Shown: positions 1 through 4,608 of the stretch, one piece after another | Layout of the letters: every line of letters begins with the position of its first letter | How positions within the stretch are numbered: position 1 is the stretch's first letter | Assembly (NCBI GenBank): GCA_019420135.1 | Contig: JAHZHS010000033.1 | Coordinates: forward strand, 1 to 15,960 | DNA: 15,960 bases | Source: Oscillospiraceae bacterium | GTDB lineage: Bacteria > Bacillota > Clostridia > Oscillospirales > Ruminococcaceae | Direction: 5' to 3' | Program-made: the position numbers and the translations under genes | The notes under the pieces: generated by a model | What the model was told of the DNA's origin: nothing | Database searches by the model: none | Seen by the model: the letters and a program-made list of their open reading frames with translations, nothing else

Positions 1-11
1 CCGGGGCGGAA

Positions 12-419
12 TCAATCCTTGCCGGGTTCTGCTTCCTTGCGGGCATTCTGCTGGGCGCGGATCTCCCGGTACTCCTTGTTGAGGGTAGCTTCCGCTTCAG
101 CCTCCTCATTCTTGATTTCCCAGTGGAGCAGGAAGGTCAGCGCCGCCCGCAGCACAATGATGGCGCCCACAATGGCAATCTCACTGAGATCCCGCACCAC
201 CACGGTACGCAGGATCTCGCTGCCCAGCTTGAATTCCAGGCAAAGGGCCATCCCCTTGGCCAGCTTGAGTCGGACCATGGGGTCATGCCGGATATAGTTG
301 ACAACGCCCTGGACGCCGGCCACGATCAGCACCACCACGCCCACCAGCTCAAACAGATGAATGGCATTGCTGACCAGAATGTCCAGCAGATTCTGCATAA
401 AAAGATCAAAAGCCTCCAC
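12..419 (-). CDS. DUF1622 family small membrane protein
   Basis: A 135-aa protein that resembles the DUF1622 family of small integral membrane proteins, whose function is unknown. Two hydrophobic segments are visible, at about residues 15-40 and 80-98. A basic amphipathic stretch lies between them, and a highly charged Glu/Lys/Arg tail from about residue 100 is probably cytoplasmic. The start is GTG (417-419). It is chosen because a strong AGGGGAGG ribosome binding site lies at 427-434, 7 nt upstream, and no in-frame ATG has a comparable site. The stop is TGA at 12-14. It is divergently transcribed from the flavoprotein gene and has its own promoter and a hairpin in its leader. Family assignment is by recognition of the overall pattern, including the length, the two membrane segments and the LRAALTFLLHWEI region. 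Confidence 0.8.
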   Translation of the reverse strand: MEAFDLFMQNLLDILVSNAIHLFELVGVVVLIVAGVQGVVNYIRHDPMVRLKLAKGMALCLEFKLGSEILRTVVVRDLSEIAIVGAIIVLRAALTFLLHWEIKNEEAEAEATLNKEYREIRAQQNARKEAEPGKD

Positions 420-440
420 CGGGTATCCTCCCCTATCATC

Positions 441-462
441 CCGCCTGTTGCTGAACAGGCGG
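441..462 (-). promoter_or_regulatory. Perfect hairpin in the DUF1622 leader
   Basis: A perfect 9-bp inverted repeat (arms CCGCCTGTT at 441-449 and AACAGGCGG at 454-462) encloses a 4-nt loop. With a predicted transcription start near 471, it would form about 9 nt from the 5' end of the transcript and end 7 nt before the ribosome binding site. There is no T tract, so it is not a terminator. A 5'-stabilising hairpin or an operator is possible. Confidence 0.55.
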
Positions 463-477
463 AGAAAATCTGCTCAA

Positions 478-506
478 ATTATAACAAGCCCTTTTCCTTA
501 TTGCAA
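478..506 (-). promoter_or_regulatory. Sigma-A-type promoter for the DUF1622 gene
   Basis: Read on the minus strand, TTGCAA (506-501) is followed after exactly 17 bp by TATAAT (483-478). A TG one base upstream of the -10 makes it an extended -10. The predicted start is near 471, giving a leader of about 50 nt to the GTG start. Confidence 0.7.
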
Positions 507-507
507 G

Positions 508-529
508 TTTTTTCGTCCGGGCGAAAAAA
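508..529. repeat. Inverted repeat between two divergent promoters
   Basis: Perfect 8-bp arms (TTTTTTCG at 508-515, CGAAAAAA at 522-529) flank a 6-bp centre. The repeat directly abuts the -35 of the minus-strand DUF1622 promoter. GCAAGTT occurs on both sides of it, at 503-509 and 533-539. It has no run of T after the hairpin on either strand that would fit a nearby gene end, so an operator is more likely than a terminator. Confidence 0.4.
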
Positions 530-596
530 TTGGCAAGTTCTTTGTTCCGACTCCCCCTGCTTCCCGGCCCGTTCTCCCCTGCCCCTTGCATGCAGG

Positions 597-605
597 TGGT
601 ATAAT
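597..605 (+). promoter_or_regulatory. Extended -10 promoter for the flavoprotein gene
   Basis: TGGTATAAT is a consensus extended -10 (TATAAT at 600-605). No good -35 sits 17 bp upstream, as expected for extended -10 promoters. The predicted start is near 612, leaving a GC-rich leader of about 120 nt. A small hairpin (GCGGG at 696-700 with CCCGC at 705-709) lies just before the ribosome binding site. I recognise no known riboswitch in the leader. Confidence 0.65.
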
Positions 606-733
606 GAGAATACAGTCGGAGATGAAAGGCTCCCTGCCGGGCAATGTCTGCCGCTCCCTTTTTGTTGGAAGCCGCGGCGGCTGACAGCCCCGGCAGCGGG
701 CCTCCCCGCGGAGAAACGGAGGCTGGATATACC

Positions 734-1354
734 ATGAAAGTACTTTTGATCAACGGCAGCCCGCACGAAAAGGGCTGCACCTATGCCGCCCTGGCCGAGA
801 TGGCCAAAGTCCTCAACGAGGAGGGCATTGAGACCACCATCTTCCACATCGGCCGGGCGCCGGTGGGCGGCTGTGTGGGCTGCGGCGGCTGTGTCAAGGC
901 AGGCAAGTGCGTCTTTGGCGGCCCTGTGGTGGATGTGCTGCCCCTGGTCCAGGAAGCTGACGGCATCGTCTTTGGCGCCCCGGTGCACTACGCCACTGCC
1001 GCCGCCGGCATGCTGGGCTTTATGCACCGGCTGGCCTACTCCGCCGGACGGTATCTGCGCCACAAGCCCGCCGCCGTGGTGACCAGCGCCCGCCGGGCCG
1101 GCACCGTCAGCGCCCTGGACGCCATGATGAAGATTCCCACCTTCTATGAGATGCCGCTTGTCAACTCCACCTACTGGCCCATGGTCCACGGTTCCAACGC
1201 TGAGGAGGCCGCCAAGGACGAGGAGGGCATGCAGATCATGCGCAATCTGGCCCGCAATATGGCATGGATGCTGCGCTGCATCGAGGCCGGCAAGGCCGCA
1301 GGCATTGAGGCTCCCACCGCCGAGAGCGGCCTCCGCACCAACTTCATCCGCTGA
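734..1354 (+). CDS. Iron-sulfur flavoprotein-like NAD(P)H:FMN reductase family protein
   Basis: A 206-aa flavodoxin-fold protein of the NADPH-dependent FMN reductase superfamily, expected to be a soluble electron carrier or oxidoreductase. The N-terminus (MKVLLINGSPHEKGCT) is the strand and loop that bind the FMN phosphate, and GAPVHYA near residues 85-92 is a second flavin-contact loop. Four cysteines at 47, 50, 53 and 59 form CX2CX2CX5C. This fits the compact cluster-binding motif known from iron-sulfur flavoproteins (Isf), so a [4Fe-4S] cluster is plausible, but the substrate is unknown. The ATG at 734 is chosen over upstream in-frame ATGs because GGAGG at 718-722 lies 11 nt before it and the conserved fold begins there. 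The gene appears monocistronic and ends before a strong terminator. Confidence 0.85.
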   Translation: MKVLLINGSPHEKGCTYAALAEMAKVLNEEGIETTIFHIGRAPVGGCVGCGGCVKAGKCVFGGPVVDVLPLVQEADGIVFGAPVHYATAAAGMLGFMHRLAYSAGRYLRHKPAAVVTSARRAGTVSALDAMMKIPTFYEMPLVNSTYWPMVHGSNAEEAAKDEEGMQIMRNLARNMAWMLRCIEAGKAAGIEAPTAESGLRTNFIR

Positions 1355-1389
1355 TTGTTTCAACAATCCGGAAGTTTTCCATAATGCAG

Positions 1390-1432
1390 AAAAATCCCCG
1401 TACCGGGCAAATTGCCTGATACGGGGATTTTT
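1390..1432. terminator. Bidirectional intrinsic terminator
   Basis: A 13-bp perfect stem pairs 1390-1402 with 1420-1432. Its core is TCCCCGTA/TACGGGGA and its ends are A5/T5, so both transcripts end in a U run. A smaller inner GGC/GCC pairing sits in the loop. It lies between the convergent ends of the flavoprotein gene and the ABC-importer operon and can serve both. Confidence 0.9.
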
Positions 1433-1447
1433 GTATCTTACAGTGGA

Positions 1448-2164
1448 TTACAGAACCTTGGACAGGAAGGCGCGCAGGCGCTCGTTGTCGGGATTGGCAA
1501 AGAACTCCTGGGGCGGGCGGTCCACCTTGACCACACCCTCGTCGATGAAGATGACCCGGCTGGCCACCTCCCGGGCAAAGCCCATCTCGTGGGTGACGAC
1601 CACCATGGTCATCCCGCCTTTGGCCAGCTCCTTCATGAGTTCCAGAACCTCGCCCACCATCTCAGGGTCCAGGGCAGAGGTGGGCTCGTCAAAGAGCAGG
1701 GCCTCCGGGTCCATGGCCAGGGCACGAACGATGGCAATGCGCTGCTTCTGGCCGCCGGAAAGCATGGCCGGGTAGGCATCCGCCTTGTCTGCCAGACCTA
1801 TGCGGGCCAGCAGGTCCATGGCCTTGGCATCGGCCGCCGCCTGACTCATCAGTCCCAGCTTGGTGGGAGCCAGCGTGATGTTGCGCTTGACCGTCAGGTG
1901 CGGAAACAGGTTGAAGTGCTGAAAGACCATGCCCATCTTGGCGCGGATCTTGTTGATGTCCTTTTCAGTGACTTCCTTGTCCTTGAAGTAGATGTGGCCG
2001 GAGGTGGGCTCCTCCAGACGATTGAGGCAGCGCAGAAAGGTGGACTTGCCGCAGCCGGAAGGCCCGACCAGGCAGACCACATCGCCCTTGTTGATGGTAA
2101 GGTTGATGCCCTTGAGGACATCCAGACCACCGTAGCTTTTTTTCAGATTCTCAACGACGATCAC
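1448..2164 (-). CDS. Polar amino acid ABC transporter ATP-binding protein
   Basis: A 238-aa cytoplasmic ATPase subunit of a polar amino acid importer (GlnQ/ArtP/HisP type), a typical full length. Visible motifs are Walker A GPSGCGKST (residues 34-42), the Q-loop glutamine 82, the ABC signature LSGGQ (135-139), Walker B LLFDEP (156-161), the D-loop SALD and the H-loop histidine 192. All catalytic residues are intact. The signature is followed by QKQRIAIVRALA, close to the usual QQQRVAIARALA. It is the last gene of the minus-strand operon and overlaps the permease gene by 14 bp (2151-2164), indicating translational coupling. The operon ends at the bidirectional terminator. The exact amino acid cannot be read from the sequence. 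Confidence 0.95.
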   Translation of the reverse strand: MIVVENLKKSYGGLDVLKGINLTINKGDVVCLVGPSGCGKSTFLRCLNRLEEPTSGHIYFKDKEVTEKDINKIRAKMGMVFQHFNLFPHLTVKRNITLAPTKLGLMSQAAADAKAMDLLARIGLADKADAYPAMLSGGQKQRIAIVRALAMDPEALLFDEPTSALDPEMVGEVLELMKELAKGGMTMVVVTHEMGFAREVASRVIFIDEGVVKVDRPPQEFFANPDNERLRAFLSKVL

Positions 2165-2924
2165 TCTGTCTCATCCTCCCTTCCAGTTTGCCCATCAGCC
2201 AGGTAAAGATCATGACCAGCACCAGATAGATAGCCGCAGTGCCAAGCAGCGGATACATAGCCTCGTAGGTACGGTTCATGATGCCCTGTGCCGCGTACAG
2301 CAGCTCCTTGCCGCCGATGACGGTGATGAGCGAGGTATCCTTCAGCAGGACCACAAACTCGTTGCCCAGGGCCGGCAGCACCGACTTGATGGCCTGAGGG
2401 ATCACGATGCTGACCATGGTGGTGACGTAATTGAGGCCCAGGCTGCGTCCGGCCTCCATCTGGCCGGGATCCACAGCCATCAGGCCGCCGCGGATGATCT
2501 CGGACACATAGGCACCCGAGTTGATGCCCAGGCTCAAAGCACCGACCAGGGTATATTCACGGCTGGTCTTGAAAATGACCATGCTCATGATGAGCAGCTG
2601 GACCATCATGGGGGTGCCGCGGATGACGGTGGAGTACACCTTGCAGATCAGGTTGAACACGCCCAGCAACGGGTTATGGTGGCCGGGGCGCTGCTGGTCA
2701 TGGGCCACACGGATCAGTGCGACCACGCCGCCCAGGATCACGCCCAATGCCAGCGCCAGGGCCGTGACAAGAAGCGTGGTCCCCACGCCTTCAATGTACA
2801 GCTTCCAGCGATCGGACACCAGAAATGCCTGATAGAATTTTACGAAGACATCCTGCCACAGAGTGAGCTCTGCGCCGCTTTTTGCCAGATTGGACAGCGT
2901 TTCGAACTGTGCTGCCAAGTCCAT
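2151..2924 (-). CDS. Polar amino acid ABC transporter permease
   Basis: A 257-aa inner-membrane permease of the HisM/GlnP (HEQRo) type. Hydrophobic segments are visible around residues 46-72, 85-118, 125-150, 170-200 and 226-246. The cytoplasmic EAA loop that docks to the ATPase is seen at about 157-178 (MEAGRSLGL...IPQA), and the family motif RGTP at 102-105. The frame stays open upstream to 3086, but ATG 2924 is chosen. AAGGTGG at about 2933-2939 is correctly spaced 8 nt away, and the upstream extension is Pro/Arg/Ala-rich and unlike the family. It lies downstream of the binding-protein gene after a long structured spacer and overlaps the ATPase gene. It appears intact although its binding-protein partner is interrupted. 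Confidence 0.93.
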   Translation of the reverse strand: MDLAAQFETLSNLAKSGAELTLWQDVFVKFYQAFLVSDRWKLYIEGVGTTLLVTALALALGVILGGVVALIRVAHDQQRPGHHNPLLGVFNLICKVYSTVIRGTPMMVQLLIMSMVIFKTSREYTLVGALSLGINSGAYVSEIIRGGLMAVDPGQMEAGRSLGLNYVTTMVSIVIPQAIKSVLPALGNEFVVLLKDTSLITVIGGKELLYAAQGIMNRTYEAMYPLLGTAAIYLVLVMIFTWLMGKLEGRMRQSDRR

Positions 2925-2956
2925 GCCCACATCCACCTTTCTTTCCGGTCGGTGCC

Positions 2957-3121
2957 GCGCCGGAAGGTTCCGGCGCTTTGTATTGATTGCCGCCATTGAC
3001 GGCGCGGTCCCTGCCGCTTGGGGCGGCAACAAAAGAGAGAGCGGCCAGCCCGGCTCCTCTGCCAGGCGCGGACACAAGGTCCGCATGGTCGCCCTCCCCT
3101 TTCAGGCGGAATGTCCGCCTG
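2957..3121 (-). repeat. Cluster of four hairpins between binding-protein and permease genes
   Basis: Four separate inverted repeats fill the 223-bp spacer. CAGGCGGA/TCCGCCTG is at 3103-3110 and 3114-3121. GCGGAC/GTCCGC is at 3068-3073 and 3079-3084. TGCCGC/GCGGCA is at 3012-3017 and 3023-3028. GCGCCGGAA/TTCCGGCGC is at 2957-2965 and 2968-2976. None is followed by a U run in the direction of transcription. Stem-loops in this position commonly protect the upstream binding-protein message and lower permease/ATPase output, which is the likely role here. Confidence 0.6.
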
Positions 3122-3147
3122 TTGTGCTTGATTCAGCCCCTGGCCGA

Positions 3148-4017
3148 TCAGTCGGCATTGATGTACTTGTCGATGATGGACTGAACGGTGCCGTCAGCCT
3201 TCAGCTCTTCCAGAGCGCCGTTGAGGGCGTCCAGCAGCTGGGTGTTGCCCTTCTTGACGCCGATGGCATAGTCCTCGTTGACGTACTCGGTATCCAGGAT
3301 CTTCAGACCGGGGTTTGCCTTAACAAATTCCTGAGCGGGAGCGTTGTCGATCACAACAGCGTCGCCCCGGCCGTTCATCAGCTCCTGCACAGCCGGCAGG
3401 CCCTTCTCCTACGCGGTGACGGGCTCAGCGCCCGTGCCGCCGTTCTCCACGGTGTCGGAGCAGTACAGGTCACCGGTGGTGCCGCGCTGCACGCCGATCA
3501 TCTTGTCGTTGGCCAGATCATCCACAGAAGCGATGTCGGAATCCTCGGGGACGATGACCACCTGGATGCCGGTGGCGTAGCTGTCGGTGAAGTCCAGGTT
3601 GACCAGACGGTCCTCGGTGACGGAGACACCAGCCATGACCATGTCGCTCTTGCCGGTCTGAGCAGCCAGCAGGGCGGAGTCAAAGTCCATATCGTCGATG
3701 CGCAGCTCCAGGCCCAGCTTGTCGGCAATGGCCTGGGCGATCTCCACGTCGATGCCCTCGAAATCGCCGGCGTCATTGGTCATTTCGTACGGCGGGAAAG
3801 CCGCGTTGGTGGACATGATCAGCAGGCCGTCTTCGATGGTCTCCACACCGGTGGCGGAAGCAGTCTCCGGGCTGGCCTCGCTGGAGGTCTCGGCGCTGGA
3901 GCTGGTGTCGGAGCTGGTATCGGCAGCGGTGGAGCTGCTCTCGGAAGTAGTGTTGCCGCAGGCTGCCAGGCTCAGGGCCATGACGGATGCCAGCAGAATG
4001 GAAGTCAGTTTCTTCAT
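3148..4017 (-). pseudogene. Amino acid ABC transporter substrate-binding lipoprotein, interrupted by one in-frame TAG
   Basis: A bacterial solute-binding protein family 3 lipoprotein that would deliver an amino acid to the adjacent permease. Starting at ATG 4017 (MKKLTS), GAGGG at 4025-4029 is 7 nt upstream; the ATG at 4023 is too close to it. A lipoprotein signal peptide ends at lipobox SLAAC with Cys20. A Ser/Thr/Glu-rich linker spans residues 22-57. The binding fold follows, with NAAFPPYE (71-78), EGIDVEIA (88-95) and GVQRGTTGDLY (175-185). Codon 203 is TAG (3409-3411). After it the same frame continues for 86 codons with intact family sequence (GRGDAVVIDNAPAQEFV) to TGA at 3148-3150. Relatives usually have an aromatic residue at this position, so a TAC or TAT to TAG change is likely. 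A GGAGAAGGG sequence before an in-frame GTG (3390) could allow restart, but that fragment would lack the signal peptide. Recent nonsense mutation, sequencing error or amber readthrough are all possible. Confidence 0.85.
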
Positions 4018-4071
4018 ATTCATTCCCTCGTGTTCTCTCTTAGTATAAGGTATGGTTTTCTTGTCCCGGCA

Positions 4072-4083
4072 CGGCAGCTGCCG
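4072..4083. repeat. 12-bp perfect palindrome in the ABC-operon leader
   Basis: CGGCAGCTGCCG is a perfect palindrome between the predicted transcription start of the importer operon (about 4099) and its first gene. It could be an operator or a leader hairpin, but GC-rich palindromes of this size arise by chance in such DNA. Confidence 0.3.
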
Positions 4084-4105
4084 CGTCCTCCCCGGTGACT
4101 TTACC

Positions 4106-4134
4106 AGTATGATGCATAAAAGCTACAATGTCAA
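4106..4134 (-). promoter_or_regulatory. Promoter of the amino acid ABC importer operon
   Basis: On the minus strand a consensus TTGACA (4134-4129) is followed after 17 bp by CATACT (4111-4106, 4 of 6 to consensus). The predicted start is near 4099, about 80 nt before the binding-protein start. A second possible -10 (TATACT, 4047-4042) has no -35 and would leave almost no leader, so it is less likely. Confidence 0.6.
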
Positions 4135-4235
4135 TGTATATTTTTCAATTTTGGCATTTTGTGTAGGGGGATTGCCGATGCGCCGCGTTTTTTGTGCAGT
4201 TTTTTTGCATTGCCGGCTGCGGGCCGTCCTCCGCC

Positions 4236-4280
4236 GCCCATGGCCCGAAATAAGGGTTTGGCGATGCATCGTCCATGGGC
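4236..4280. repeat. Long inverted repeat with internal palindrome
   Basis: GCCCATGG (4236-4243) is matched by CCATGGGC (4273-4280). The 29-nt interior contains a second perfect palindrome, CGATGCATCG (4262-4271). No U run follows in either direction. It could be a structured RNA or protein-binding site; function unknown. Confidence 0.4.
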
Positions 4281-4353
4281 TGATTTTGGCCGCGGCGTAT
4301 ATTTACACACAAATCCACTCCTGCTGCCGGTTCCTTTCCAAATCTTTCCCCCA

Positions 4354-4378
4354 GCCGGGAAACCGGCATTCCGGTTTC
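4354..4378. repeat. Overlapping, mutually exclusive hairpins
   Basis: GCCGG-GAAA-CCGGC (4354-4367) is a 5-bp hairpin with a GNRA-type tetraloop on the plus strand. GAAACCGG-CATT-CCGGTTTC (4359-4378) is a perfect 8-bp hairpin that shares the CCGG of the first. Only one can form at a time. No transcript is predicted to cross this site from the two mapped promoters, so its use is unclear. Confidence 0.4.
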
Positions 4379-4391
4379 TCTGCATCAAACT

Positions 4392-4405
4392 TGAATATTT
4401 ATTCA
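4392..4405. promoter_or_regulatory. AT-rich 14-bp inverted repeat upstream of feo (possible operator)
   Basis: TGAATA-TT-TATTCA is a perfect inverted repeat about 60 bp upstream of the feo -35. Its size and base content are in the range of Fur/PerR-family operators, but it does not match the TGATAAT-type Fur half-site closely. It is therefore only a candidate. Confidence 0.3.
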
Positions 4406-4465
4406 TATTTGTGAAAGTTTTTGCATTCAGCCAATATGTCATGCATTTTGTCGGAAGCTGTCCTA

Positions 4466-4494
4466 TTGACACCCATCCTCCCCGATGCTAGACT
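4466..4494 (+). promoter_or_regulatory. Main promoter of the feo operon (P1)
   Basis: Consensus TTGACA (4466-4471), a 17-bp spacer, then TAGACT (4489-4494) with TG one base upstream (4486-4487), so it also has an extended -10. The predicted start is near 4501, giving a leader of about 108 nt. Confidence 0.75.
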
Positions 4495-4499
4495 GAGAC

Positions 4500-4508
4500 T
4501 GCTATAAT
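4500..4508 (+). promoter_or_regulatory. Second, overlapping extended -10 promoter for feo (P2)
   Basis: TGCTATAAT contains a perfect TATAAT (4503-4508) preceded by TG-n, only 14 bp downstream of the P1 -10. It has no recognisable -35 at 17 bp. Tandem start sites about 14 nt apart are likely. Confidence 0.5.
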
Positions 4509-4538
4509 AGGTATCGAATGCGGCAGGGACCGCAATCC

Positions 4539-4591
4539 CGGCGTCATCTGGATACGCCGCCATAGGAGATCGCGCCCGTCACCCCGGGCGC
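4539..4591 (+). promoter_or_regulatory. Structured 5' leader of feoAB
   Basis: Two hairpins precede the start: CGGCGT/ACGCCG (4539-4544 and 4554-4559) and GCGCCCG/CGGGCGC (4572-4578 and 4585-4591). The second ends directly at the AGGGGGG ribosome binding site (4592-4598), which lies 10 nt from the ATG. It could affect ribosome access. I cannot match the leader to a known riboswitch class. Confidence 0.4.
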
Positions 4592-4608
4592 AGGGGGGAA
4601 TTGGAAAC

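Larger units (their letters stand above)
4140..4465. other. Non-coding divergent spacer, AT-richer than its surroundings
   Basis: This stretch lies between the importer-operon promoter and the feo promoter. Open frames exist on both strands but lack ribosome binding sites and recognisable protein sequence, so I call no gene. It holds several inverted repeats, listed separately, and TGCATT repeated at 4422-4427 and 4442-4447. Those two copies are 20 bp apart, about two helical turns, just upstream of the feo -35. No known riboswitch or small RNA was recognised. Confidence 0.5.

Noticed and set aside
479..1366. Long minus-strand open frame opposite the flavoprotein gene
   Set aside because: It is the antisense shadow of a GC-rich gene: low-complexity Gly/Ala/His sequence, no ribosome binding site and no family features.
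441..3121. Shared CCGCCTG/CAGGCGG arms in the hairpins at 441-462 and 3103-3121 as copies of one repeat family
   Set aside because: The arms are in opposite order and the flanks and loops differ, so this is likely chance in GC-rich DNA.
3403..3417. Genome-wide TAG recoding to explain the interrupted binding protein
   Set aside because: Another gene in the window ends with TAG in the expected place, and no other internal TAG is seen.
2863..4098. 411-aa plus-strand open frame opposite the binding-protein gene
   Set aside because: Its Val/Gly/Ala/Asp-rich translation mirrors the codons of the real minus-strand gene, and no start signal is present.
4159..4491. 110-aa plus-strand frame in the divergent spacer (with similar frames on the other strand)
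   Set aside because: No ribosome binding site, no family resemblance, and it overlaps the feo promoter; the spacer looks regulatory.
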